64,000 nt of DNA from positions 1 to 64,000 of the forward strand of contig CAXBNF010000011.1 of NCBI GenBank assembly GCA_963977065.1, in the 5' to 3' direction. This DNA comes from Planktosalinus sp963977065 (GTDB lineage: Bacteria > Bacteroidota > Bacteroidia > Flavobacteriales > Flavobacteriaceae). The translations under genes and the position numbers were made by a program. The notes beneath the pieces are model-generated. The model was not told the origin of the DNA. It saw only the letters and a list, made by a program, of their open reading frames with translations, and ran no database searches. Shown here one piece after another: positions 16,213 through 25,394 of this stretch. Each line of letters begins with the position of its first letter. Position 1 is the stretch's first letter.

Positions 16213-18813
16213 TTATCTGATAATCAATTTTGAATTGTGGGTGTAATTTTCACCTTCAATTTGAATAATATAAACACCTGTTTTTAGTGTTCCAGCTTGT
16301 AAATTTACAGTGCCTGTCATCTCAACATTTTGTGTAAATACAATTCTGCCATTGATGTCATAAATTGAAACGGTACTAGTACCCATGTCCTGTCTGGAGG
16401 CAATGTTTATCTCACCATCTGTTGGGTTAGGGTATATCATAAAGTTATTAAGTGACTGACCTTGAGTACTCAATAAACACTCTTCAGGGACATCAAAAGC
16501 CTCAACCTGGTCAAAGCGATTGTTTGAGCTTCCCTGACTTGCACTTAACCCAAGTCCTCTGTTTGCAAATACATTCCAAATCAAACATCTGTTAACTCCG
16601 TCATTTGCCAACTCATCTGCTTGAAGTATTGCATCTCTTCCATTCACAAACCCGGGATTGCATCCCTGTAGTTTTAATCCGTCAACAACAAGTTGAAGGG
16701 CGATATTATTACCACCTGTACCTTCGTATATATCCGGGTCAAAACCATATTCATCAATTAATGCCCAGGTTAAATCCCAAAGCATAGTTGCCCAAACAAA
16801 TCCGATACCGTGTGGTTGAGAAATACCTTGATTATTTGTTGCTGCATATGTAAAAGGATTGATTGAAAAATCTGTACTGTAAGGTGCAGGTCTGATTCCG
16901 TTTCCGTCAATGGGTTGTCCTATAGCAAAAGTTCCAATACCTCTTCTTTGTCCGGGTGTATCGCCTTCCTTCATAGTTAGAATTAGACCAAAGTAATCAC
17001 TCCAGCCTTCACCCATTTGTTCTGCGTTTTGGAGACAACCTGTATTGAAAGCGCCTGCGGTTAGTCTGTTTGAAATACCATGTCCATATTCATGAGCTAT
17101 AATTCCATTATCTAAAGTTCCATCAATATTGTATGGCCCGGCATCTACTATAGTTCCATTGATTGATGCTCCCCCATCTAAAGCTGTTATAATTGCCTCA
17201 CCGTCAGCTTGATTGACCATTAGTGAAGGAATCGTTACACTTCCCCCCACGTCACCCGGTCCCATAGCTATTGGGGCTCCAGGTACATTATTAACAATGA
17301 TTACCGCTACAGCTCCTTCGTTTTCTGCTGCTAACACTTTAAATCCAAACTGGCATTCTCCTCTTCTAATCACAACGATTTTACCATCCAAGTCTCCTCC
17401 GTTTGTAATAGTATCACAAGCGTCGTTAGGGTCTGTTGAAGCTCCTGAATTGTTATCGATAGCCAATGCAAGGTCTGCTGTGAGTGGTGTTGTTGGTAAT
17501 GGTGCTCCAAAATTTGCTCCAATTCCACCATAACCTCCGGCTAAAGAACCATTGTTTATTGTTAATACTTCACCCGGAGGGCCTTGAGGACTCCAAAGAA
17601 ACATTTGCATTCTGGGTCTGTTTCCTTCTGGAGGTGTTCCAAAGTTGGCATTATTTAATCCACTGCCATCCTGTGCATCTGCATTAACAGAGTCATTGCC
17701 AAGTCCTTGACCTGAGTAATTTGTTTCTTGAAAATTTCCGCTGGCTTCGTCAAAACCATATCTGGCAAAAACATCGTGGATGATATTGTTCCAGTAGAAT
17801 AGATTTGTAGTTGCGCCATCAACATAACCCACAGGTTGTTGATTAAGGTCAAAAGGAAAATCAAAGTTTAAATCGGGACCTCCCTCAGCTGAGTTTCCAC
17901 CGTTGTTTCCGGCTAAATCTGCTCGGGCTCTAACGTTATTACCTCTGGTGATTGTAAATTCAGGTCCGGCAACGCCATTGGTATCATGCCACCCAAAAGG
18001 AGATGTTAATGGGTCGGCTGGCTCCAGTATTAACTCATCATCACCATGGTTGGGACTTTCATTGGGCAACGCAAAAACACGGTATTGAGCACCATCAACA
18101 AGTCTATTTGTAGTGTTGACCTCAAGAATACTTCTTTCAATAATTCTTGATGCAGCCATGTTATGTTCCGTCAAATGAGCTTCTCCAAAATTGCAACTGG
18201 TTACCCAATCGTGTGTATCTAATAATTGTCCTGTTTGAGCATCAATGCGAACGCTGTACCAATGACTTCCATCGAGGATATAAATGTCCAAATCCCAAGC
18301 GAGACGCAATGCTGATTGCTCTTCATTGGGCTGTAGAACCAATTTAACATTGATGTTTTCCTGTGAAATTGATCCGTTAGTGAAAACATATTTATTTGGT
18401 TCGGGGGTTTCAATTAACTCAAGTCCACTCGGCGAGTTTAAGCCCAATTGAGAAGCTGCCTGAAAAATAGCTTGTTCAGCCGTGAGACCGGGGCTTGTTG
18501 TATTTACCTTCTGCGAAAGAAGTGGAATAAAACTCTGCGTAAGGTGCTTTATATCATTGTTGTTTGTAATTGCAAAATTTGCAATGGCATTAAAAACCTC
18601 AATACCTTGATAGCGTTGCACATTGTAAACGTGGTGTACTTTGGTACTTTTTGAATAATGCTGACTGTAAATTTGAATGTCTGACACATCCTGAGAAGTG
18701 AGCCCAAAAGAGGACCTGTTTTCATTGAAATAGGAATCGATGACTCCTGAAAAATCTTGCGCATTTAAAAATCCAAAGGAAATAAATACAACGAATAGAA
18801 TAATTTTTTTCAT
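16213..18813 (-). CDS. Secreted M36 (fungalysin-like) metalloprotease with T9SS type A sorting domain
   Basis: Extracellular zinc endopeptidase. 866 residues in clear order: signal peptide MKKIILFVVFISFGFLNAQ; an FTP-type propeptide (about 40-200, with VHHVYNVQRYQGIEVFNA); the M36 catalytic domain with the zinc motif HEYGH at 574-578 and the downstream Glu in GEGWSDYFGL; a PA (protease-associated) domain inserted before the zinc motif (DLDGKIVVIRRGECQFGFK to VMVNQADG); and a C-terminal sorting domain (NFMIYPNPTDGEINI ... YIIQI) that sends it through the type IX system. PA insertion and T9SS tag are usual in flavobacterial members. Probably a nutritional protease. Monocistronic. Confidence 0.95.
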   Translation of the reverse strand: MKKIILFVVFISFGFLNAQDFSGVIDSYFNENRSSFGLTSQDVSDIQIYSQHYSKSTKVHHVYNVQRYQGIEVFNAIANFAITNNNDIKHLTQSFIPLLSQKVNTTSPGLTAEQAIFQAASQLGLNSPSGLELIETPEPNKYVFTNGSISQENINVKLVLQPNEEQSALRLAWDLDIYILDGSHWYSVRIDAQTGQLLDTHDWVTSCNFGEAHLTEHNMAASRIIERSILEVNTTNRLVDGAQYRVFALPNESPNHGDDELILEPADPLTSPFGWHDTNGVAGPEFTITRGNNVRARADLAGNNGGNSAEGGPDLNFDFPFDLNQQPVGYVDGATTNLFYWNNIIHDVFARYGFDEASGNFQETNYSGQGLGNDSVNADAQDGSGLNNANFGTPPEGNRPRMQMFLWSPQGPPGEVLTINNGSLAGGYGGIGANFGAPLPTTPLTADLALAIDNNSGASTDPNDACDTITNGGDLDGKIVVIRRGECQFGFKVLAAENEGAVAVIIVNNVPGAPIAMGPGDVGGSVTIPSLMVNQADGEAIITALDGGASINGTIVDAGPYNIDGTLDNGIIAHEYGHGISNRLTAGAFNTGCLQNAEQMGEGWSDYFGLILTMKEGDTPGQRRGIGTFAIGQPIDGNGIRPAPYSTDFSINPFTYAATNNQGISQPHGIGFVWATMLWDLTWALIDEYGFDPDIYEGTGGNNIALQLVVDGLKLQGCNPGFVNGRDAILQADELANDGVNRCLIWNVFANRGLGLSASQGSSNNRFDQVEAFDVPEECLLSTQGQSLNNFMIYPNPTDGEINIASRQDMGTSTVSIYDINGRIVFTQNVEMTGTVNLQAGTLKTGVYIIQIEGENYTHNSKLIIR

Positions 18814-18937
18814 TTAATTAAGGGAATAATGGCCTTAAGCCGTTAAAATTAAGTATTTTAAAATTTTGAATGCTAAATATAGTAGAAACTTATTAAACTA
18901 ACAAATGTTTGTTTTGTTTTAACTTTTGTTATTTTTA

Positions 18938-20284
18938 TTAAACATTTTTGCCATATAGTTTATTGAATATTAATAAGGCATTGCTATCAGTCAAACCGGC
19001 GATGTGTGTGCAGGTATTCATTAGGAAATCATAAAGTGTAGGTTCTCCTTGCATAACTAAAAAATCGAGGTCTTCAAGTAGAAGCTTGTCATAGTGGGAA
19101 CTTTTTGAATAAAAACTATTTTCTACGGCTTGGGTGTAGGCATCGAGTAAGGTCAATAAAATTTTGTAGCCGGCTATTTCTTTGTCGATAACCTCACGGC
19201 TTTTGTAAATTTTTTGGACACTTATTTTAATGATATCATTGATTTGAGCTTGAAACGAGCTTTTCTCCAAAAGAGATTGATTAAATTCACCCTTAAGAAT
19301 TTGTTCTTCGTTTTTGATAAAAATACTAATTGCTTCAGTTATCAAACGGTTGATGGCAAGTGATCTTAGATAGCTTATCCTGTCTGAAGTATTTGTCAAT
19401 TGATGGTATTTTGAAATATTCAAGCTGTCCTTTACAAGTTTTGTCAAATATTCCAGTGCATATTCTTCATCAATCCATCCCAGATTAATCCCGTCTTCAA
19501 AATCGATGATGGTGTAACAAATGTCATCTGCTGCCTCCACTAAAAATGCCAGCGGGTGCCTGTTGTAATGAATGTCTTCTTTACTTCCTCTTTTAATTAA
19601 TCCTAATTCCTGAGCGACTTCATTAAAAAAGGGAGCATCAGATTGAAAGACTCCAAACTTTTTATCACAAATAGCTCCTGTGGGTTTTTTGGGGAGGGAT
19701 TCTTTTGGGTATTTCATAAAAGCTCCCAGTGTTGCAAAAGTGAGTCGAAGACCTCCTTCTACTCCCTCTCTGCTTTGCGTTAAAATTTTAAAGCCGTTTG
19801 CATTTCCTTCAAAATCGATGAGGTCTTGGTATTGTTTTTCAGAAAGTTGGTTTTTAAAACGTTTGCCGTTTCCGTTAAGGAAATAATTACCAATGGCTTT
19901 TTCGCCACTATGGCCAAAGGGTGGGTTTCCAATATCATGAGCTAAAGATGCCGCAGCGACAATGGCACCAAAATCATGAATGGTATATCCTAAAGTATCT
20001 TTTAAATGCGGATGTTTTTCCAAAATGGCTTTGCCCACTTGGCGCCCTAGAGAGCGACCCACTACCGAAACTTCCAAACTGTGAGTTAAACGTGTGTGGA
20101 CAAAATCTGTTTTTGACAAGGGAATGACCTGGGTTTTGTCCTGCAAGCTTCTAAAAGCAGATGAAAAAATAATTCGGTCATAATCTACTTCAAAGGCAAG
20201 GCGTGTTTCATCTTGTTCTATGCGGATTCGTTTGGTTGTATCACCTTGTTTTTTAAGTGATAACAGTTGTTCCCATTGCATCAT
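18938..20284 (-). CDS. dgt: dGTP triphosphohydrolase (HD superfamily)
   Basis: Hydrolyses dGTP (or dNTPs) to the deoxynucleoside and triphosphate, shaping the nucleotide pool. 448 residues. HD metal residues are visible: His68 in TRLTHSLEVS and His116-Asp117 in LAHDIGNPPFGHSGE. The conserved DYDRIIFSSAFRSLQDKTQV leads into the domain and FLVEAADDICYTIIDFEDG supplies the later Asp. Starts MMQWEQLLSLKKQ; the second Met is an equally good start. Upstream lie 304 bases without a gene, holding repeats and probable Pho boxes that belong to the divergent gene. Confidence 0.94.
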   Translation of the reverse strand: MMQWEQLLSLKKQGDTTKRIRIEQDETRLAFEVDYDRIIFSSAFRSLQDKTQVIPLSKTDFVHTRLTHSLEVSVVGRSLGRQVGKAILEKHPHLKDTLGYTIHDFGAIVAAASLAHDIGNPPFGHSGEKAIGNYFLNGNGKRFKNQLSEKQYQDLIDFEGNANGFKILTQSREGVEGGLRLTFATLGAFMKYPKESLPKKPTGAICDKKFGVFQSDAPFFNEVAQELGLIKRGSKEDIHYNRHPLAFLVEAADDICYTIIDFEDGINLGWIDEEYALEYLTKLVKDSLNISKYHQLTNTSDRISYLRSLAINRLITEAISIFIKNEEQILKGEFNQSLLEKSSFQAQINDIIKISVQKIYKSREVIDKEIAGYKILLTLLDAYTQAVENSFYSKSSHYDKLLLEDLDFLVMQGEPTLYDFLMNTCTHIAGLTDSNALLIFNKLYGKNV

Positions 20285-20353
20285 AGGTTGTTTCTGGTTT
20301 AGGGTTTCTTGTTTCTTTTTGGAAATGATTCTGGTTTCTTAGTCAAACTCTTT

Positions 20354-20395
20354 ACTGAACACTGAACACTGAACACTGAGCACAGAACACTAAGC
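20354..20395 (+). repeat. 7-bp tandem repeat upstream of dgt
   Basis: Six successive 7-base units: ACTGAAC three times, then ACTGAGC, ACAGAAC and ACTAAGC. The stretch between it and dgt (20286-20340) is also low-complexity, built on TTTCTGGTTT / GGTTTCTT words. No coding sense. The 20285-20588 gap holds this repeat and the probable Pho boxes, nothing else that I can see. Confidence 0.85.
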
Positions 20396-20472
20396 TAAAT
20401 CACACTCTAAAACTATCCTGCAATATACCAATAATCACTTAAAGTCACTATGTAAAGAAAAAGAAACCGGGT

Positions 20473-20534
20473 TAACAATTACATAACGTTGAAATGATAA
20501 ACACTTAATTTTCATGTAACACGAACTTTACATA
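20473..20534 (+). promoter_or_regulatory. Probable Pho-box array upstream of the beta-helix lipoprotein gene
   Basis: Half-sites on an exact 11-bp grid: TAACAAT (20473), TAACGTT (20484), TGATAAA (20495, weak), TAATTTT (20506, weak), TAACACG (20517) and TTACATA (20528). Direct repeats of about 7 bases with 4-base spacers are the geometry of the E. coli Pho box, and the TTAACA-like word is that of Bacillus PhoP sites. The same words and spacing recur upstream of the phosphate permease (25245 and 25395). The array ends 55 bases before the ATG. Binding by a PhoB-type regulator is inference. Confidence 0.6.
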
Positions 20535-20588
20535 GTTGGGGTTTCTTTGTACCATCAAATTTTAACAATCTATAAAAAATTTAAACTC

Positions 20589-21857
20589 ATGAAAAAATTC
20601 TTTTTGTCCATACTTTCAATAGTAGTAATAGGACTAGTAACAAGTTGTAGCAGTGATGATGACACACCAAGCACTGATGATGATGGAGGTGGAGCAATTG
20701 ACAATGTTCTAACCGGTGTAATGACCGAAGATAGGGAGTTGACCAATGACATTATCTGGAGAATTGAAGGTAGATATGTTGTGCCGGATGGCATTACATT
20801 AACTATTCAAGAAGGAACCATTCTTCAAGGTGGACCCGGACAAGGTGCAAATGCATCTGTACTTATTGTTGCCAGAGGAGGTACAATTTTAGCTGAAGGA
20901 ACCGCATCTCAACCCATTATCTTTACAGCTGCAGGTGATAACATACAATTAGGTCAAACTGCCGGTACAAACCTTGACGAAAATGACAGAGGTTTATGGG
21001 GTGGTGTAATTGTATTAGGAAGAGCACCCAGTTCTTTTGAAGGAGATGCTCCAGAAGCACAGATTGAAGGAATCCCTGCAAATGATATCAATGGACGTTA
21101 TGGTGGAACTATCCCAAATGATAATTCCGGAATATTGAGATATGTATCTATCAGACATGGTGGTACTTTAATTGGTGAAGGAAATGAAATCAATGGACTT
21201 ACTCTTGGAGGAGTTGGAAACGGAACTGTGATTGATCACATTGAAGTTGTCGCTAACGTGGATGACGGTATTGAATGGTTTGGTGGAACCGTAAATTCTT
21301 CAAACCTTGTAGTTTGGTCGTGTGGAGATGATGCATTTGATTTAGATCAAGCATATTCAGGTACTATTTCAAATATCTTGGGTATACAAGGAGATAATTC
21401 TGACCACGCATTTGAAATTGATGGACCAGAAGGAAGTTTTGAGGGATCTTTTACCATTAATGACGCTACCTTGGTTGGTAATCTTACAGCAACTAATGGT
21501 GAATATGCTGATTACAGAGATGGTGCAATGGGTGCTACAAACAATGTATATGCCATTGGTTTTAAAACAGATTCAGATGTTGAATTAGATAACAATGGTG
21601 TTGCTCAAAACTTTTTAGATGGCAAGTTGACTTTTTCAAACTGGGAGGTAACTTTACCTAATGGGGTAGCGAGTGCAAACCTTATTTTTCAAGAGAAAAC
21701 AGCCGATGGTGAGAACCCAATCATCTTAGACCCTAGTTTCACAGAAAGAGCAGCTAACTGGTCATCTGCAGTTCCTGCCGGTGGAAACACTGTGGGTGCA
21801 GATTTATCAGTATTTGGTTGGACTTACACAATATCACGTGCCAACCTTGGATTTTAA
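20589..21857 (+). CDS. Lipoprotein with beta-helix-like repeats, partner of the TonB-dependent transporter
   Basis: 422-residue cell-envelope lipoprotein of unknown function. The ATG at 20589 gives the signal MKKFFLSILSIVVIGLVTSC (Cys20), followed by an acidic low-complexity linker (SSDDDTPSTDDDGG). The body is rich in Gly/Asn with regularly spaced short strands (LTIQEGTILQGG, ASVLIVARGGTILAEG, LWGGVIVLGRAP, LRYVSIRHGGTLIGEG, IDHIEVVANVDDGIEWFGG), which fits a right-handed beta-helix. It precedes a TonB-dependent transporter by 93 bases and a stem-loop, the same order as lipoprotein/transporter pairs elsewhere in Bacteroidota although usually reversed there. Probably a surface ligand-binding partner of that transporter; a phosphate-linked role is suggested by the upstream array. 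Confidence 0.8.
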   Translation: MKKFFLSILSIVVIGLVTSCSSDDDTPSTDDDGGGAIDNVLTGVMTEDRELTNDIIWRIEGRYVVPDGITLTIQEGTILQGGPGQGANASVLIVARGGTILAEGTASQPIIFTAAGDNIQLGQTAGTNLDENDRGLWGGVIVLGRAPSSFEGDAPEAQIEGIPANDINGRYGGTIPNDNSGILRYVSIRHGGTLIGEGNEINGLTLGGVGNGTVIDHIEVVANVDDGIEWFGGTVNSSNLVVWSCGDDAFDLDQAYSGTISNILGIQGDNSDHAFEIDGPEGSFEGSFTINDATLVGNLTATNGEYADYRDGAMGATNNVYAIGFKTDSDVELDNNGVAQNFLDGKLTFSNWEVTLPNGVASANLIFQEKTADGENPIILDPSFTERAANWSSAVPAGGNTVGADLSVFGWTYTISRANLGF

Positions 21858-21885
21858 TATCACTTACTTAAAATAAAAAAATAGT

Positions 21886-21917
21886 AATTGCTCGTCTCCA
21901 TTAGGAGGCGAGCAATT
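21886..21917 (+). other. 14-bp stem-loop between lipoprotein and transporter genes
   Basis: AATTGCTCGTCTCC (21886-21899) pairs along its full length with 21904-21917 (one G-U pair) around the tetraloop ATTA. A-rich sequence precedes it and only a broken T-run (TTATCATT) follows, so it may be a partial terminator or mRNA-stabilising hairpin that sets the ratio between the abundant lipoprotein and the transporter. Confidence 0.75.
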
Positions 21918-21950
21918 TATCATTACTAAATAAGATTTAAACCCACAACA

Positions 21951-24758
21951 ATGAACCTGAAGAGTAAAATACTAATCGCATTAAGTTTCATATCATTATT
22001 TTCATTTTCCCAATCCGGCACATTATCGGGAACACTCTTTGATGGTGAGTACAATGATATTCTTTCTTTTGCAACTGTTGTTGTAAAGGGCACGAGTACC
22101 GGTACCACTTCTGATTTTGAGGGTGATTATTCAATAGAGTTACAGGAGGGAATTTATACTATTGTCTATTCATTTGTTGGTTATGAAACAAAAGAAATTT
22201 CTGAAGTTGAAATAAAAGCAAATCAAGTCACAACTATAGACGTCACTTTAAATGCGTCTTCAGGATTGTTAGACGAAGTTGTAATTAGCACAACAGCCAG
22301 AAGAAATACAGAACAATCTGTTTTGAATCTTCAAAAGAATTCTGTTACCGTAATGGATGGACTCTCTTTAGAAGGTATGAAAAGAACCGGTGCTGGTGAT
22401 GTTGCCAGTGCTGTTAAAAATATACCCGGTGTTTCTGTACAAGGCGGAAAGTTTGTTTACGTTAGAGGCTTAGGAGATAGATATACAAAATCCATTTTAA
22501 ACGGAATGGATGTGCCGGGATTGGATCCTGACAGAAATACACTTCAACTGGATATTTTTCCAACAAGCATACTAGAAAATATTTTGGTTATAAAATCTTC
22601 ATCAGCTGATTTACCTGCAGACTTTACAGGAGGCGTTGTAGATATCGTGACTAAAGATTTTTCCGGAAGAGAAGAATATTCTTTTTCTATTGGTGGAACT
22701 TACAATTCATCAATGCACTTTAATTCAAATTACCTTACTTATGAAGGAGGCAAAACTGACTTTCTTGGGTTTGATGATGGTACAAGAGACATTCCTATTC
22801 CAACTGGAATAGATATCCCACAACCTTTTGAAAATGACCCATCAACAACAACTTTAACAAGAGAGTTTAATCCTGTTATGGCAGCAGCAAGGGAACGAAG
22901 TCTTATGGATTTTAGTGTTGGACTTACGGCTGCAAATGAATATAATTTGGGTGAAAGTGGTAACAAATTGGGCTATATAGCTTCTGTATCTTATAAAAAT
23001 TCAACAGATTATTATGACGATTTCCAAACCGGTGGGATTTTTAGAAAAAATAATGACAAAAGTGTTTTTGAATTGGATTTAGGACGCACCCAAATTGGAG
23101 AACTGGCCTCAAACAATATTTTAATTAGCGGCTTAGCCGGTTTAACATATAAAGCAAACAAATCAAAATTACAATTAAATGTTTTGCATATACAAAATGG
23201 TGAATCAAAAGCCGGTATTTTAAGACAGGATATACGCATCAGTGATGCAGTAATTATTGACAAAGACAATCTTGAATATACAGAAAGATCAATAACAAAT
23301 ATACTGCTGGCAGGCAAGCACAGCAATTCTGACGGAACTTGGAATTTAGATTGGAAATTATCTCCTACACTTTCTAAGATCAATGATAAAGATAACCGTG
23401 TAACTGCTTTTAGGATTGAAAATGACGGTATAAGTATCGATCCAGCTTCTGGTGGCAACCCAACCAGGATATGGAGAACGTTGGATGAAATAAGTTTAGC
23501 CGGTAAAATTGACCTCTCCAAAAGACATACCTTGTTTGGAAATGATGCTAAGTTAAGTTTTGGAGGTGCTTATACTTATAAGCAAAGGGATTTTAGAATT
23601 GACCAATACCGAATCTTGATAAGAGGAACAGTAGATTTTAATGGTGATCCAGATCAATTATTGGCACCTGATAATATTTATACCCAAGAATCTGACCGAG
23701 GAACTTTTATGACCAATGATTTTAATATCTCAAACACTTTTGATTCTTATATGACTATTGGAGCTGCATACATTTCTGAGGAGTTTAAAGTTTCAGAGAA
23801 GTTTAAAACTGTATTGGGTTTAAGAGCCGAAAAATTTGATTTGTTCTATACCGGTCAAGACCAGCAGGCACAAAATGTTTTTGACAAAGAAAATGTACTT
23901 GATAAAATGGATTTGTTTCCCAATGTAAATTTAATTTATTCATTTAATCCGGAAACTAATCTTAGAACTTCCTATTCCAAAACAACTGCAAGACCCTCTT
24001 TTAAAGAAGCCTCTGTAGCGCAAATATTTGACCCTTTATCAAGTTCTACATTTATTGGTAATCTGGACATTCAACCCACCTATATAGATAATTTTGATTT
24101 GCGATTTGAAAAATTTGGAGAAGGAGCTGAGCTATTTGCTGTAAGTGCTTTTTATAAAACATTTGATGACCCAATAGAGTTAAGCTTTTTTAGAGCTGCA
24201 CCAGATCAATTTGAACCAAGAAATCTTGGGGATGCAACAGTATATGGTGCAGAATTAGAATTTAGAAAAAATTTAACCTTTATTCAAGGACTTGAAGAAT
24301 TTAGTGTAAATGTCAATGTATCTGTAATTGAATCTCAACAAGAATATGGAGAGGAAGAGAAAGAAGCAAGAGAAGATAATTTAAGAGATGGTGAAACTCT
24401 TGACGACTTCAGACAATTACAAGGTCAATCGCCCTATTTAATTAATGCGGGCATTAGCTACACCGGTATTGAAAATGGTGTTCAGGCCGGATTGTATTAC
24501 AATGTTCAAGGGAAGACCCTTGAAATTGTTGGAGCTGGAAATATTCCAGATGTATTTACGCTACCTTTCCATAATCTTACTTTAAACCTAAGTAAGACAT
24601 TTGGTAAAGAAAAAAATTCAAATATTTCTCTCAAATTTGATAACATATTGAATAATGATGTGGAGAGTGTCTTTCAATCATTTGGAGCAGAAGATCAAAT
24701 TTACGCCAAAAGAAGTCCAGGCCAGCCAATCAGTATAGGCTATAGTTATAAATTTTAA
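21951..24758 (+). CDS. TonB-dependent outer-membrane transporter with carboxypeptidase-regulatory-like domain
   Basis: Outer-membrane active transporter powered by TonB/ExbBD. 935 residues: signal MNLKSKILIALSFISLFSFSQ; a beta-sandwich CarboxypepD_reg-like domain (about 25-105, FATVVVKGTSTGTTSDFEGDY, SFVGYETKEI); a plug domain (about 110-230, GAGDVASAVKNIPGVSVQGG, VYVRGLGDRYTKSILNGMDV, SSADLPADFTGGVVDI); and a 22-strand barrel to the C-terminal Phe (GYSYKF). The plug text is of the OmpA-related-receptor type rather than SusC. With its lipoprotein neighbour and the nearby phosphate permease, both preceded by Pho-box-like repeats, I infer import of a phosphate compound; the sequence alone does not show the substrate. 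Ends at a strong terminator. Confidence 0.94.
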   Translation: MNLKSKILIALSFISLFSFSQSGTLSGTLFDGEYNDILSFATVVVKGTSTGTTSDFEGDYSIELQEGIYTIVYSFVGYETKEISEVEIKANQVTTIDVTLNASSGLLDEVVISTTARRNTEQSVLNLQKNSVTVMDGLSLEGMKRTGAGDVASAVKNIPGVSVQGGKFVYVRGLGDRYTKSILNGMDVPGLDPDRNTLQLDIFPTSILENILVIKSSSADLPADFTGGVVDIVTKDFSGREEYSFSIGGTYNSSMHFNSNYLTYEGGKTDFLGFDDGTRDIPIPTGIDIPQPFENDPSTTTLTREFNPVMAAARERSLMDFSVGLTAANEYNLGESGNKLGYIASVSYKNSTDYYDDFQTGGIFRKNNDKSVFELDLGRTQIGELASNNILISGLAGLTYKANKSKLQLNVLHIQNGESKAGILRQDIRISDAVIIDKDNLEYTERSITNILLAGKHSNSDGTWNLDWKLSPTLSKINDKDNRVTAFRIENDGISIDPASGGNPTRIWRTLDEISLAGKIDLSKRHTLFGNDAKLSFGGAYTYKQRDFRIDQYRILIRGTVDFNGDPDQLLAPDNIYTQESDRGTFMTNDFNISNTFDSYMTIGAAYISEEFKVSEKFKTVLGLRAEKFDLFYTGQDQQAQNVFDKENVLDKMDLFPNVNLIYSFNPETNLRTSYSKTTARPSFKEASVAQIFDPLSSSTFIGNLDIQPTYIDNFDLRFEKFGEGAELFAVSAFYKTFDDPIELSFFRAAPDQFEPRNLGDATVYGAELEFRKNLTFIQGLEEFSVNVNVSVIESQQEYGEEEKEAREDNLRDGETLDDFRQLQGQSPYLINAGISYTGIENGVQAGLYYNVQGKTLEIVGAGNIPDVFTLPFHNLTLNLSKTFGKEKNSNISLKFDNILNNDVESVFQSFGAEDQIYAKRSPGQPISIGYSYKF

Positions 24759-24762
24759 AATT

Positions 24763-24797
24763 AAAAAGGCTTCCAAAATTTGGAAGCCTTTTTTTAT
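24763..24797. terminator. Bidirectional terminator after the TonB-dependent transporter gene
   Basis: A 31-base palindrome (24763-24793) with core GGCTTCC / GGAAGCC, A-run before and T-run after, between convergent genes. Very strong intrinsic terminator. Confidence 0.92.
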
Positions 24798-24814
24798 TTT
24801 AGGGGAACATACTT

Positions 24815-25180
24815 TTATTCAAAATTACTTACAATTTGTGTCTCTCCTTCTTTCCAGGTTGTTACTTGAGCCACTTTGCTCTCTGCATATTTAACTTCTT
24901 TAAGGACATCGCCTTCATAAAAATACCAAGTGCCTACTTTTTCTCCTTTGTTGTATTGAGCAACGGCTGTTTTGTTTCCGTTGACATCATAACTTATCCA
25001 CTTCCCTTGTAATTTTCCGTCTAAGGTATATTGACCTTCCTGACTTATAATTCCATTTTCATGAAAAAGGGTCGCTTCAATAACATCTCCATTCTTCACA
25101 AGTACTTTTTGAGATTCTGCTTGTGCAAAAACCTGGGTACTAAAAACTAATACAACGATTATTAAACCTAATTTTTTCAT
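24815..25180 (-). CDS. Small secreted MORN-like (YwqK-type) repeat protein
   Basis: 121 residues, signal peptide MKKLGLIIVVLVFSTQVFAQ. The mature part is a run of short beta-hairpins of the MORN-variant kind: ENGIISQEGQYTLDGKLQGKW, DVNGNKTAVAQYNKGEKVGTW, YFYEGDVLKEVKYAESK. Such repeats are often labelled YwqK-family antitoxin, but there is no toxin gene here. The gene sits between the transporter and the divergent phosphate permease; its start is 282 bases from the permease start. A TAACATT pair (25245-25262) lies 65 bases upstream of its ATG, in the orientation of the permease. Function unknown. Confidence 0.82.
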   Translation of the reverse strand: MKKLGLIIVVLVFSTQVFAQAESQKVLVKNGDVIEATLFHENGIISQEGQYTLDGKLQGKWISYDVNGNKTAVAQYNKGEKVGTWYFYEGDVLKEVKYAESKVAQVTTWKEGETQIVSNFE

Positions 25181-25244
25181 AACAACTTATTTAAAGATTT
25201 CTAAACAAATATAATCAATAATTTACAATTATGAAATGTTCTGG

Positions 25245-25262
25245 TAACATTAAATTAACATT
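25245..25262 (+). promoter_or_regulatory. Probable Pho box, distal site
   Basis: Two identical half-sites TAACATT at 25245 and 25256, 11 bp apart. It lies in the divergent space between the MORN-like gene and the phosphate permease gene and could serve either. Looser TAACAT words follow at 25293 and 25318, off the 11-bp register. Confidence 0.6.
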
Positions 25263-25394
25263 AAAAATATATTTATTTGTTTTTCAGTGTTTTAACATAC
25301 TGTTCTAAGTAAATATTTAACATTAGAAACTTGATTTTTCGTTTATAGGTATTGAAAAAAGCATTTTAATATTAATAAAAAACATCAAAACAGA

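Noticed and set aside
23012..23521. 169-codon open frame antisense to the TonB-dependent transporter gene
   Set aside because: The sense frame is a full-length, well-conserved family member; the antisense product is low-complexity Leu/Ser-rich text with no start context.
24815..25180. Toxin-antitoxin antitoxin (YwqK label)
   Set aside because: MORN-like repeats alone do not make an antitoxin; the protein is secreted and no toxin gene is adjacent.
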